NCBI RefSeq assembly: GCF_001812805.1
Contig: NZ_KV810494.1
Span: forward strand, 116,526 to 180,525
Reading direction: 5' to 3'
Source: Corynebacterium sp. HMSC078H07
GTDB lineage: Bacteria > Actinomycetota > Actinomycetes > Mycobacteriales > Mycobacteriaceae
Length of the DNA: 64,000 nucleotides
The notes beneath the pieces are model-generated. The model made no database searches and was not told the origin of the DNA. It worked only from the letters and a program-made list of their open reading frames with translations. Of the stretch, positions 48,394 to 60,550 are shown piece by piece. Each line of letters opens with the position of its first letter. Position 1 is the first letter of the stretch. The translations under genes and the position numbers were made by a program.

Positions 48394-49267
48394 GTCTCTG
48401 CGCCGAAACGTGGGTATAGACCTGCGTGGTCTGCAGCGAAGAGTGCCCCAACAACTCTTGGACAATACGGAGATCAGCGCCGCCTTCTAATAAATGCGTG
48501 GCGGCCGAGTGCCGAAGTCCGTGCGGGGTCAGACCCGACTCTCCTGTTACTTGTGCGGCGCGGTCCACAACTCGTCGCACTTGGCGGGCATCAATACGAC
48601 CACCCCGAGTCCCCACAAACACCGCCTCCGTGTCACCCGCTAGCTGTCCGCGCCCAGAACTCAACCACGCTTCAAGCGCCTCTGCAGCTGCTGCCCCAAA
48701 GGGCACAACCCGTTGTTTATTTCCCTTACCGGTTACGCGCGCGGTTCGGCGCGCGAGGTCAACATCGCCGATATCCAGCCCAACCAGTTCCGCAACACGC
48801 ACGCCCGTGGCGTAGAGGAATTCCAGCATGGCGCTATCACGCAGGAAGTGAACCTCATCAGTGGAGACTGCATTGCCCATGAGCTCACCTGCGGCGGTGG
48901 GTGACATGACGGTCGGCAAGTGCTTGCCTACTTTTGGCGTAACGAGGCGTTGAGCCACATCAGTGGCGAGATAACCTTCACGTGCCGCCCACGTCGAAAA
49001 TGCGCGCAGCGACGCGGTGCGCCGCGCCAGCGTGGACCGAGACTTCCCTTCCTCGACTGCGCGTGCCAGCCACGCGCGCAGCGCAGTCAACGTGAACGAG
49101 GCAAAGTCAGGCACGCTGCCACTAAGCAGGCGCAAGTCTGAGCAGTATCCGCGAACGGTGGCGGATGAGCGGCCACGGACAACACGCTGGTGTTCAGCGA
49201 AGTCCTCTATTGCTTCCTCCAGCTGCGCCCCGACGCGCCGCCCACTGCTTTCACTTGCGCCACTCAT
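48356..49267 (-). CDS. xerC: Tyrosine recombinase XerC
   Basis: 303 residues. The N-terminal SAM-like domain (LEEAIEDFAEHQR, STWAAREGYL) precedes the catalytic domain with ATGVRVAEL (Arg), GKGNKQRV (Lys), HGLRHSAATH (His-x-x-Arg), LGHSSLQTT (His) and a tyrosine nucleophile in VYTHV. With XerD it resolves chromosome dimers at dif. It belongs to the dprA-side gene series (yraN-comM-dprA-xerC) and lies 15 bp after dprA. Confidence 0.93.
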   Translation of the reverse strand: MSGASESSGRRVGAQLEEAIEDFAEHQRVVRGRSSATVRGYCSDLRLLSGSVPDFASFTLTALRAWLARAVEEGKSRSTLARRTASLRAFSTWAAREGYLATDVAQRLVTPKVGKHLPTVMSPTAAGELMGNAVSTDEVHFLRDSAMLEFLYATGVRVAELVGLDIGDVDLARRTARVTGKGNKQRVVPFGAAAAEALEAWLSSGRGQLAGDTEAVFVGTRGGRIDARQVRRVVDRAAQVTGESGLTPHGLRHSAATHLLEGGADLRIVQELLGHSSLQTTQVYTHVSAQRLKDVYARSHPRA

Positions 49268-49282
49268 AGCTCAAGAGTGTAC

Positions 49283-50461
49283 TCAGGTACGCTGCCAGAG
49301 CGAGCCAGTGCGGCTTATCACCCCCATCTTCTGCATCGCCACCAGCAGGTGCACTGTCAAGGCCACGCGCATCCCTGCCGCCGCGGCAATGTCTTCAGCA
49401 CTCGCTCCTTCATCCGCGGTTTCAGGAGGCGTGGAGTCATACACCTTGAGCTCGTTTCGAGAAAGCCGCTGGACCGCTGTGGGCTGGAATTCCAACTCGT
49501 ATTGTCCCGCCGCGTCCACGGCACCGACTTGGCCAACCAAACCTCGTACCTCATCAGCAGAAGCCACCAACTGCGCGCGACCTTCCTGGATGCGCTGGTG
49601 GCAGCCCAAGGAACCCGACGTAGTGATCGGCCCCGGCACCGCCATAGCTACTCTGCCCAGAGCTTCCGCCCAGTTCAAGGTGTTGAGCGCACCCGATCTA
49701 AAGCCAGCCTCCACTACAACAGTGCCTGCCGTCATCGCTGCCACCAGCCGGTTACGAGAAAGAAATCGAAAGCGCTGCGGCCGGGTCCCAGGCGCGAACT
49801 CCGAAACAACACAGCCTGACGCGGCAATCTTCTCAAAGAGCTGTGCGTTGCGCGCCGGATAGGAAATATCGATGCCGCAGGCGGCCACCGCCACTGTTTG
49901 GCCGCCTGCGTCCAAGGCGCTTTCGTGAACAGCGGTGTCCACACCAACCGCGCCGCCAGAGATAACTGTCCACTGGTGGGTAGCTAAGCCGCCTGCTAAT
50001 AACCGGCTTGCTTCCCAGCCGTAGCGGCTAACTGCACGAGTGCCGACCAGAGCAACAGACTGCGCTACGGCCTCACGCAGATTACCGCCGCGTACCCACA
50101 AACTATGGGGAGGGACAGCTTGGTCATCGAAGGTGGCGGGTGCATCGACAAGCCCCTGTTGATAGAAACCGAAAGCACTGGAGAACTCCTCGCCCGGCCA
50201 CTCGTTGTCGTCCGGGGTAATCAACCTCGCTCCTACTGCTTCCGCGGCGGCTAGGTCCTCATCTTGACGCAACCAATCACGCCGCGAAGCCGTGGACTGG
50301 CGCAACGGACCGATCCAGTCCTCTCCCCTATAAATGCCGTGGGCAATCTCTTCTGCGGGGTAGTGAGTGAGCAGTCCATGCAGCACAGGTGAGGGTCCCT
50401 CCACCACGCGGTTGAGGTAGGCCCAAGTGTGCTGGGGTGTCGATAGATTGAGTTCACTCAT
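49283..50461 (-). CDS. dprA: DNA-processing protein DprA
   Basis: 392 residues. The extended Rossmann fold core shows VALVGTRAVSRYG, ISGGAVGVDTAVHESAL, and FLSRNRLVAAMTAGTVVVEAG, and a C-terminal winged-helix domain is present. DprA loads RecA on incoming single-stranded DNA in transformable bacteria; in corynebacteria competence is not demonstrated. Its ATG overlaps the comM stop (ATGA). Confidence 0.93.
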   Translation of the reverse strand: MSELNLSTPQHTWAYLNRVVEGPSPVLHGLLTHYPAEEIAHGIYRGEDWIGPLRQSTASRRDWLRQDEDLAAAEAVGARLITPDDNEWPGEEFSSAFGFYQQGLVDAPATFDDQAVPPHSLWVRGGNLREAVAQSVALVGTRAVSRYGWEASRLLAGGLATHQWTVISGGAVGVDTAVHESALDAGGQTVAVAACGIDISYPARNAQLFEKIAASGCVVSEFAPGTRPQRFRFLSRNRLVAAMTAGTVVVEAGFRSGALNTLNWAEALGRVAMAVPGPITTSGSLGCHQRIQEGRAQLVASADEVRGLVGQVGAVDAAGQYELEFQPTAVQRLSRNELKVYDSTPPETADEGASAEDIAAAAGMRVALTVHLLVAMQKMGVISRTGSLWQRT

Positions 50462-51981
50462 GCCGCCAGCCTTTCGATTGTTCCTGCGCCACGCAGGTCA
50501 AGTGCCCGGCTGACGTGGTCGAGGTCAGGTCGAACTGTGCCGTCGAGATCCGCCAGTGTCCAGGCCAATCGCAGTACTCGGTCTACGCCACGTTGGCTGA
50601 GCTCCCCTTCAGCCAAGTAGGCTGCCAGCATGATCATGGCAGATTCAGCTGCAGGACGATGACGCCGCAGGTACGAGGCCGGAACAGCACCGTTATTCAC
50701 CACGCCTAGACCGTCCTTCTCCCATCGAGCGGTCATGCGTCCACGGGCTTCGGCTACGCGCTGCGCAATGACAGCTGAGGTTTCCTCGCCTTCGGCATTG
50801 AGCACTGCGGACTGGCCGGACAAGGAGACGATAATGTCGAGGCGATCACGCAAGGGGCCCGAAAGGTTGGAGAGATAGTTCATCCGGTCCACCGACCTGC
50901 ATTCACAGCGCGCTGAATCTTCTGTGCCGCAGCGGCAGGGGTTCGCCGCGAGCACCAGCTGAAAACGTGCAGGGAATGTGACCTCCCGGCGCGCCCGGGC
51001 TAAACGCACCTGCCCTTCTTCCAACGGCGCGCGAAGGCCGTCCAACACTTGTGCTGGTACCTCACTGACCTCATCGAGGAAGAGAACTCCATGGTGAGCT
51101 AAGCTCACCGCTCCCGGCCGCGGGCGGCCCGAACCACCACCAATAAGCGCGGCTCTCGTCACTGAGGCATGCGGGGCGATAAAGGGTGCCCGGGAAATGA
51201 CAGTCCCTACTGAACCTGCCACCGAATGAATAGCGGTAGCTTCAACTGATTGGTCGGTAGTCAACCGCGGCAGAATGCTGGGCAAACGGGAGGCAATCAT
51301 AGACTTTCCAGACCCAGGTGGGCCGACCATCATGACGTGATGTCCGCCGGCTGCGGCAACTTCTGCTGCCCACTTCGCTTCCTTCTGCCCGGCCACCTCG
51401 CTGAAGTCGGACACCTCCTCGCGCAGCGCTACGACGTCGCGTGCAACGAGGTCCGCTGTGGCAAGGCAATCGCTACCGCATGCCCAAGCGAAGGCATCCC
51501 ACAGTGTCTCCGCGACAAGAACCCGCACGCCCGGTACGAGCGCTGCTTCCGCGGCATTGCCTGGCGGGATGATGAGCGTGTCGTAGCCTTGTGAGCGTGC
51601 CGCCAGGAGCGCGGGGATAATGCCGGAGACAGGACGCACGCGGCCATCAAGTCCCAGTTCACCCAGCACGATTGTCCCGTCAAGACGGCTATTGTCCGCC
51701 TGCCCCGCTGCCAGAATGGCAAGTGCCATGGGTAAGTCGAAATGGGCTCCGGCCTTGGGCAGCGACGCCGGGGACATCGACACCACGACTTTGGTCTTGG
51801 GCCAAGGCAAGTGAGAGTTGCTCACCGCTGTGCGGATGCGGTCGCGTGACTCAGAAATCGCGGCATCGCCCAAGCCCACCACGTGTACTCCCGGGAGTCC
51901 TGGCCCGACATTGGCTTCCACTTCAACGACTTTGGCAAGTACACCGTCAAGCGCAATCGTGTCGCACCTACCGAGCGCCAT
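50458..51981 (-). CDS. comM: ComM/YifB-family AAA+ ATPase (Mg-chelatase-like)
   Basis: 507 residues from the ATG at 51981. The N-terminal Lon-like S5 domain (VEVEANVGPGLPGVHVVGLGD) is followed by AAA+ motifs: Walker A GPPGSGKSM, Walker B GVLFLDEVSE, and a four-cysteine insert (PCRCGTEDSARCECRS) that probably binds zinc. ComM helicases drive branch migration in natural transformation. The gene overlaps yraN by 14 bases and dprA by 4, so translation is linked. Confidence 0.95.
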   Translation of the reverse strand: MALGRCDTIALDGVLAKVVEVEANVGPGLPGVHVVGLGDAAISESRDRIRTAVSNSHLPWPKTKVVVSMSPASLPKAGAHFDLPMALAILAAGQADNSRLDGTIVLGELGLDGRVRPVSGIIPALLAARSQGYDTLIIPPGNAAEAALVPGVRVLVAETLWDAFAWACGSDCLATADLVARDVVALREEVSDFSEVAGQKEAKWAAEVAAAGGHHVMMVGPPGSGKSMIASRLPSILPRLTTDQSVEATAIHSVAGSVGTVISRAPFIAPHASVTRAALIGGGSGRPRPGAVSLAHHGVLFLDEVSEVPAQVLDGLRAPLEEGQVRLARARREVTFPARFQLVLAANPCRCGTEDSARCECRSVDRMNYLSNLSGPLRDRLDIIVSLSGQSAVLNAEGEETSAVIAQRVAEARGRMTARWEKDGLGVVNNGAVPASYLRRHRPAAESAMIMLAAYLAEGELSQRGVDRVLRLAWTLADLDGTVRPDLDHVSRALDLRGAGTIERLAA

Positions 51982-52393
51982 GTTCCACCCCCTGGAAGTA
52001 CTCCACATCGAAGTCGGCGCCAGATTGTACGAGGCCGAGGACGTCAAAGCGGACGTCGGAAAGCGGCTTTCCATCGAGCCAGTAGGCGGCAGCCTTGCGT
52101 AGGCGCTGCAGCTTGCGCTTCGTCACCGCTTCTGCGACGCCATAGTTGCGCGTGGCGCGGGTCTTTACCTCAACAAAGACGATGGTTCCATCCCGCTCAC
52201 GTACAACGAGATCTATCTCCCCCACCGAATACTGCACGTTTGCAGCTATTACTTGGCTGCCGCGTGCCCGGTAGAAGTCGGCGGCGAATTTTTCACCCGC
52301 TCGCCCTAAAGCGTCTTGAGGGCGGATGGTCTGGCCTGCGGCCGGGGTGTTTACGGCTCCTGTCCGAAGCGAGGTTGCTGAGGTTCTGGTCAT
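51968..52393 (-). CDS. YraN/UPF0102 endonuclease-fold protein
   Basis: 141 residues from the ATG at 52393 (AAGGAG upstream). The restriction-endonuclease-like core GEIDLV, then VFVEVKTR, gives the D-ExK-like metal site. The family's cellular role is undefined; its link to comM, dprA and rnhB is conserved across bacteria and suggests DNA processing. Confidence 0.9.
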   Translation of the reverse strand: MTRTSATSLRTGAVNTPAAGQTIRPQDALGRAGEKFAADFYRARGSQVIAANVQYSVGEIDLVVRERDGTIVFVEVKTRATRNYGVAEAVTKRKLQRLRKAAAYWLDGKPLSDVRFDVLGLVQSGADFDVEYFQGVEHGAR

Positions 52394-52540
52394 GGAGGTG
52401 CTCCTTGGAATGGTCGTGTTCTCTACACGCCGCAAGCACGACACAAGCCCAGTCCTCGTGCCGTGGACCTCACGGCACTATCCAGAACACCCTAGGCACC
52501 TATCTCCCGACGAGGGGCCCACAGCCCCACACGGCATATC

Positions 52541-52588
52541 TGTGGATAACGAGTCCGGGGTCACCCCACACCCTCAGGGTTATCCACA
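52541..52588. promoter_or_regulatory. Two inverted consensus DnaA boxes
   Basis: TGTGGATAA at 52541-52549 and TTATCCACA at 52580-52588 are both exact matches to the DnaA box, facing each other across 30 bp that also contain GGGGTCACCCC. They lie in the 202-bp gap between DUF2469 and yraN, upstream of the yraN-comM-dprA-xerC series. Confidence 0.55.
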
Positions 52589-52595
52589 GCTTGGA

Positions 52596-52901
52596 CTAGT
52601 CCGGAAGCACGAAGTCCGGCTTGTCCAGCTCCTCAATGTTGACGTCCTTGTAGGTAATGACGCGGACGTAGCGCACAAAACGCGCGGAGCGGTACATGTC
52701 CCAGACCCACGCATCCGACATGCGCACCTCGTAATAGACATCAGGTCCGGACGTGTGCGGGATAAGTTCGACGGCGTTGGCCAGGTAAAACCTGCGTTCG
52801 GTCTCCACCACATAGGAGAATTGGCTGACCACATCGCGGTACTCGCGGTACAGCGACAGCTCGACTTCAGCCTCGTAGTTATCGAGTTCCTCAGCGCTCA
52901 C
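52596..52901 (-). CDS. DUF2469 protein
   Basis: 101 residues, GTG start with GGAGAAG upstream. MSAEELDNYEAEVELSLYREY and RRFYLANAVE are the family hallmark. DUF2469 is a conserved actinobacterial family next to rnhB and yraN with no known function. The stop lies 7 bp from a DnaA box. Confidence 0.9.
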   Translation of the reverse strand: MSAEELDNYEAEVELSLYREYRDVVSQFSYVVETERRFYLANAVELIPHTSGPDVYYEVRMSDAWVWDMYRSARFVRYVRVITYKDVNIEELDKPDFVLPD

Positions 52902-52992
52902 GGTGTGCTTCTCCTTCGCTCACGTCTCCGGCGGTTGTCACGTGTTGTGTCAGAACGTGCCTCAGCTTACTTCCCGCACAGCGTTGAAGCGC

Positions 52993-53634
52993 TCAGGCGC
53001 GCGCGAGGAAGTCCGCATGGGCGCCGGCAACATTGCGGTAGCTCATCCGGTGCTCCGGTGTTGCCCCCAAAAGAGCAATGGCCTCCTGGTGCGCGGCGGT
53101 GCCATATCCCTTGTGACTGCCCAGCCCGTAGCCCGGGTAGCGCTCTTCAAGGTCGTCCATGAAACGGTCCCGCGACACTTTGGCCAAGATACTCGCTGCT
53201 GCGATACACCGCGCGGCGGCATCGCCACCGATGATCGGCAGCTGCGGGGAAGGGATACCGGGGACGAGGAGGGCGTCGGTAAGCACATAGCCTGGACGGA
53301 CCTCTAACTGCGCCACCGCGCGGCGCATCCCGGACACATTGGCGTGCTGGATACCAAAAGTGTCGATGTCTCGGGCTTCAATGTGCACCACGGACCAGGC
53401 TAAAGCCCGCCGTTTAATAATCGGCTCCAACTGGGCGCGTGCAGCAGGGCTCAGCTTCTTGGAATCATCAAGACGCTCAAGCCCAGGCACGATGCGCTCC
53501 GGAAGGATACAGGCTGCAATCGTCACCGGTCCACAGCAGGCCCCGCGCCCGGCTTCATCCGCGCCTGCCACCGGCCCTAGGCCCGCCTTTGTTAACGCCA
53601 CCTCATACGTGCGCTTTTGCTTCAGCCGCCTCAT
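52993..53634 (-). CDS. rnhB: Ribonuclease HII
   Basis: 213 residues. The catalytic Asp-Glu pair lies in GADEAGRGACCGPV, followed by DDSKKLSP and AASILAKVSRD with a downstream Asp. It removes ribonucleotides and RNA primers from DNA. It overlaps the upstream signal peptidase gene by 4 bases (ATGA). Confidence 0.96.
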   Translation of the reverse strand: MRRLKQKRTYEVALTKAGLGPVAGADEAGRGACCGPVTIAACILPERIVPGLERLDDSKKLSPAARAQLEPIIKRRALAWSVVHIEARDIDTFGIQHANVSGMRRAVAQLEVRPGYVLTDALLVPGIPSPQLPIIGGDAAARCIAAASILAKVSRDRFMDDLEERYPGYGLGSHKGYGTAAHQEAIALLGATPEHRMSYRNVAGAHADFLARA

Positions 53635-54359
53635 AGATCTGGATGGTCGATGGGATGCGCACGGTTGACCGGCAGGACCACGGCTTCGACTTTGCCACGC
53701 ACATTCTCTACGGGGATGGTGCCCTGTAGTTTATCGCCCAGATGCGCGCGGGAGTCGAGGGAATTGGTGCGGCTATCTCCCATGACCCACAGGTGGCCTT
53801 CCGGTACAGTCACCGGGCCAAAAAAGGCACCACCACACGCCTGGGAGCCCACGCTGCTATCGATGGGAATCTCTGGCGGGTCAAGGACAAATTCCTGACT
53901 CGTGGCATGGCCGTCGACCATGATGGAAGGATCGCCTTCCTCGCAGGACACGGTCTGCCCACCTGTGGCGATGACACGTTTGACCAGGATGTTGTCCCCA
54001 TTAGGCACCAATCCCACCACGGCACCCAAGTTTTGCAGCCCGCGCACGACAACGTTGCGGGAACGTGCGACGTCAAACGAGGTATTCCACGAATCTGGTC
54101 CGGAAAAGACCACGACGTCTCCCGGCTGCGGGTCAGAGAAATAGTAGCTGACCTTCTGCACGACGATGCGGTCGTTCGCGCACCCAGGGCAGCCATGCAG
54201 GGTCGGTTCCATCGAGGACGATGGAATAAGGTACATCCGCCCCACGAAGGCTTGGATGAGCGCCAACACAGCAAAGGTGACCGCAAGCGCCCACAGCACA
54301 TCGCGTGTGCGCAGGCGTGCGGCTTCCGGGCTGCGTTTAGGACTGGATGTCCGGGTCAT
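53631..54359 (-). CDS. lepB: Signal peptidase I (second of a tandem pair)
   Basis: 242 residues from the ATG at 54359. One N-terminal membrane helix (about 25-42) is followed by the catalytic Ser in SSSMEPTLHG, the Lys in LVKRVIATGG, and the box E GDSRTNSLDS. A CPGC pair after the serine motif may form a disulfide, as in other actinobacterial enzymes. It removes Sec and Tat signal peptides. It overlaps the first lepB by 23 bases and rnhB by 4. The long tail beyond box E is shorter than in the first copy. Confidence 0.92.
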   Translation of the reverse strand: MTRTSSPKRSPEAARLRTRDVLWALAVTFAVLALIQAFVGRMYLIPSSSMEPTLHGCPGCANDRIVVQKVSYYFSDPQPGDVVVFSGPDSWNTSFDVARSRNVVVRGLQNLGAVVGLVPNGDNILVKRVIATGGQTVSCEEGDPSIMVDGHATSQEFVLDPPEIPIDSSVGSQACGGAFFGPVTVPEGHLWVMGDSRTNSLDSRAHLGDKLQGTIPVENVRGKVEAVVLPVNRAHPIDHPDL

Positions 54360-55194
54360 CGACCCCACCGATGCGGTTGAAGGGGAAGAAGACAAACATC
54401 ACCTTGCCGCGCACGTTCTCCAGCGGGATGGTGCCCTGGTACGCATCTTGCATGTGGTAGCGCGAGTCCGCCGACGCCGTGCGGTTATCACCCATCACCC
54501 AAATATTGCCTTCCGGTACGGTCACCGGACCAAAATACGCGCCGCCGCAAGCATAGGAGCCGGTGGTTTCATCCACGCGGTAGGTGGGCGGGTCCTGAAC
54601 ATAGTCCTGTTCGATGGGCTTGCCATCCACCATGACGGCTGGGTCACCTTCCTGGCAGGACACAGTCTGGCCTCCGGTAGCGATGACTCGCTTAACCAGG
54701 GTGTTTTCATCCGGCGGGGTGAGGGAGACATAGCTCAAAGCATCCTGAATGCGGTGAATCACCGGGTTATCCGAGCGCGGGGATTGCCAGTTGGTATCCC
54801 AATCCTCGGTGCCCTTGAAGACCACAACATCACCCGGCTCTGGGTTCTTGTCGCCGTAATACGAGACCTTCTCGGTGAAAATGCGGTCATTGTTGCAGCC
54901 GGCGCAGCCATGCAAGGTCGGTTCCATCGAACCGGAAGGGATGACGTACTGGCGGCCCACAAAGTTCTGGAACACGCCAACCACCGCGAGTACGCAGACC
55001 ACGACGATGACGGTCTCCAGGAACCACGGCATCTGCTTCTTTTCTTTCTCCTGCTTCTTCGCAGGCAGTGCAGTGCTTGCCGACGTCCCCCCTACCGCCG
55101 CATCCACGTTCTTCTCTGCGCCCTGCTCACCGCTCGCGACGCCATCGGTGAGGTCCTCAGAGACACCTTTAGTCATGTCCTTGTCTTTATCCAC
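54337..55194 (-). CDS. lepB: Signal peptidase I (first of a tandem pair)
   Basis: 285 residues from a GTG at 55194 that lies 7 bases after a TAGGAT -10. An acidic, disordered 50-residue N-terminus precedes the membrane helix (about 57-76). Catalytic Ser in SGSMEPTLHG, Lys in LVKRVIATGG, and GDNRTASADS are intact, as is a CAGC pair. It shares about half its residues with the next gene, showing tandem duplication. It starts the lepB-lepB-rnhB-DUF2469 series. Confidence 0.93.
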   Translation of the reverse strand: MDKDKDMTKGVSEDLTDGVASGEQGAEKNVDAAVGGTSASTALPAKKQEKEKKQMPWFLETVIVVVCVLAVVGVFQNFVGRQYVIPSGSMEPTLHGCAGCNNDRIFTEKVSYYGDKNPEPGDVVVFKGTEDWDTNWQSPRSDNPVIHRIQDALSYVSLTPPDENTLVKRVIATGGQTVSCQEGDPAVMVDGKPIEQDYVQDPPTYRVDETTGSYACGGAYFGPVTVPEGNIWVMGDNRTASADSRYHMQDAYQGTIPLENVRGKVMFVFFPFNRIGGVDDPDIQS

Positions 55195-55201
55195 GCGCTA
55201 A

Positions 55202-55207
55202 ATCCTA
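55202..55207 (-). promoter_or_regulatory. -10 element (TAGGAT) for leaderless lepB mRNA
   Basis: TAGGAT on the minus strand ends 7 bases before the GTG at 55194. Confidence 0.5.
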
Positions 55208-55266
55208 GCAATGCGTAACGACATCCTCGGTATGCGGCTCGGCAGGAGCGGCGTTGTAAAGCACAA

Positions 55267-55310
55267 AGCCCTCCGCCTTTCCCACCAGGAAAGGTGGGAA
55301 GCGGAGGGCT
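55267..55310 (-). terminator. Terminator after rplS
   Basis: 10-bp perfect outer stem (55267-55276 with 55301-55310) and a 7-bp inner stem TCCCACC/GGTGGGA (55280-55286 with 55293-55299), 17 bp after the rplS stop. Confidence 0.75.
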
Positions 55311-55327
55311 GAGCAGAGCAGCTAGAA

Positions 55328-55672
55328 CTAGCGGCGCTCCTTGATGCGGGCCTTCTTGCCGCGCAGGTCGCGCAGGTAGTACAGCTTGGCGCGGCGAACG
55401 CGGCCGCGGCGAACTACCTCGATGGAGGCGATGTTCGGGGAGTGAACCGGGAAGGTACGCTCCACGCCGATGCCGAAGGAGACCTTACGGACGGTGAAGG
55501 TCTCGCGGATGCCGTCGCCCTGGCGGCGGATGCAGACGCCCTTGAAGAGCTGGGTACGCTCGGTGTTGCCCTCGATAACCTTGACGTTGACGTCGAGGGT
55601 GTCACCCGGGCGGAAGGACGGGATATCGTCACGCAGCTGTGCTGCGTCAACCTTGTCAATGAGGTTTGCCAT
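55328..55672 (-). CDS. rplS: 50S ribosomal protein L19
   Basis: 114 residues. The [19 protein letters not shown]-terminus, FPVHSPNI and [14 protein letters not shown] are diagnostic. It lies at the 30S-50S interface. AAAAGGAA precedes the ATG. It has its own transcription unit ahead of the lepB pair. Confidence 0.98.
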   Translation of the reverse strand: MANLIDKVDAAQLRDDIPSFRPGDTLDVNVKVIEGNTERTQLFKGVCIRRQGDGIRETFTVRKVSFGIGVERTFPVHSPNIASIEVVRRGRVRRAKLYYLRDLRGKKARIKERR

Positions 55673-55805
55673 TGAATGTTTTCCTTTTCAGTTTAAGACA
55701 GAGGACCCTAGCGCCACCTTCGGTAGCTGACCGGTTCGTGCCTGTTACATAGAACAACGTCATCTTTCCATACCTCACCCCCACCGGCCAAATTGTTCCA
55801 AACGC

Positions 55806-55835
55806 CTGACATGGCTGGGATTTACCCTCTATGGT
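55806..55835 (+). promoter_or_regulatory. Promoter of the thiamin operon
   Basis: -35 CTGACA (55806-55811), 18-bp spacer, -10 TATGGT (55830-55835). It would start the transcript just ahead of the riboswitch. Confidence 0.5.
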
Positions 55836-55850
55836 GGGAAACGCACTGAT

Positions 55851-58397
<2,547 letters not shown>

Positions 58398-58401
<4 letters not shown>

Positions 58402-59543
58402 CTATCGCCTCTGATTCTTCCGTCATCATTGTCGGCGCAGGTGTAGTGGGCCTAGCCACCGCAGTGGAGCTGGCTTCCCGGGGTCACGAGGTCACCGTGC
58501 TGGATCCTGCGCCGGCCTCCGGAGCCACGCACTTCGCCGGCGGGATGCTCGCCCCCACTGCAGAGGTGGTGTACCAGCAGGATCCGCTCTTTCCCTTGAT
58601 GCGAGCCTCCGGCGAGTGGTACCCGGAACTTATCGATCTGGTGGCGTCCCACACGGAGGTACCCACCGGCTACCGTGATGAAGGCACCTTTGTCGTCGCC
58701 GCTGACCGGGCGGATGCCCAGCACCTTGTTGAGCTAGCTGACTATCAATCTCTCCACGGCATGGAGGTCGAGCGCATCACCGTGCGCGAGGCCCGCCGCG
58801 CCGAACCGCTTCTCTCCCCGCGTCTCGCCGCTGCCGTGAGCATCCCCGGTGATACCCAGGTCTTTCCCCGCCAGTGGGCCGCTTCGCTGCTGAGCGCAGC
58901 CCAAGAGCTCGGCGTGCGATTCTTCCGTACGGCGGCACAGTCGATTGATGCCGCTACAGGCATGGTCAGCACTCCCGCTGGCAACTTCCACGCGGATGAC
59001 GTCGTCCTGGCTGCTGGACTGGGCGCCCGCGACGTCGACTGGGCACGCTCAGCGGGATTTGAACGCTCTCCCCTCCAACTGCGCCCGGTGTATGGCGACA
59101 TCGTGCGCCTGCGCGTGCCAGAGCACCTACAACCGCTGCTTACCCGGGTCGTCCGCGGCTTCGTGGAGGATCGCCCCATCTACCTCATCCCTCGAGCCGA
59201 TGGCACCCTCGCCGTCGGCGCAACGACCCGCGAGGATTCCCTGGCCTCCGCACAAGCCGGCGGGGTCTACGCGCTGCTTCGCGACGCCATCCGCATCCTC
59301 CCCGCCGTCGAGGAGTGCGAGTTCCTCGAGGCCAGCGCAGGTGCTCGTCCCGGCACGCCGGATGACCTGCCTTATCTTGGCCGCGTCAGCGACCGGCTCG
59401 TCATCTCTACCGGCTATTTCCGCCACGGCATCCTGCTCACGGCCCTAGCCGCGCGCTGTACCCGCGAGCTCATCGAAGGAACCGATCCCAGTATCGATCT
59501 CACTGCCTGCAATCCCCTGCGACATCTCAAGGAGCCACAATGA
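58398..59543 (+). CDS. thiO: Glycine oxidase ThiO (FAD-dependent)
   Basis: 381 residues, ATGA overlap with thiE. The FAD motif VIIVGAGVVGLATAVELASRGHEV starts near residue 9, and SGATHFAGGMLAP and the C-terminal GYFRHGILL follow DAO-family rules. It oxidises glycine to dehydroglycine, the nitrogen and carbon source for the thiazole made by ThiG. This is the aerobic route instead of ThiH. Confidence 0.92.
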
Positions 59544-59737
59544 TCCTCATCCTCAACGGCCAGGCCTATGACACGGCGGCCGATACCGTCGCCCAGCTGC
59601 TTAAGGAAAAGGGCATCGCTCCTGACGGCACCGCAGTGGCCGTCGCTGAACAGGTCATTCCCCGCTCACAGTGGGACTCCACCCCACTTAACGAAGGCGC
59701 AGCCGTGGAAATCCTCACCGCAGTCCAAGGAGGTTAA
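59540..59737 (+). CDS. thiS: Sulfur-carrier protein ThiS
   Basis: 65 residues ending in the essential Gly-Gly. It has the ubiquitin-like beta-grasp pattern (MILILNGQAYDTAADTV, VEILTAVQGG). Its C-terminus is adenylated by ThiF and carries sulfur as thiocarboxylate to ThiG. ATGA overlaps with thiO; thiG starts directly after its stop. Confidence 0.95.
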   Translation: MILILNGQAYDTAADTVAQLLKEKGIAPDGTAVAVAEQVIPRSQWDSTPLNEGAAVEILTAVQGG

Positions 59738-60517
<780 letters not shown>

Positions 60518-60550
60518 CCCACCACCGCCCCTTGTAGAAGGACTGCCATC

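Noticed and set aside
50458..50461. Competence operon claim from comM and dprA
   Set aside because: These genes are conserved in actinobacteria not known to take up DNA and no pilus or ComEC genes are in the window, so competence is not asserted.
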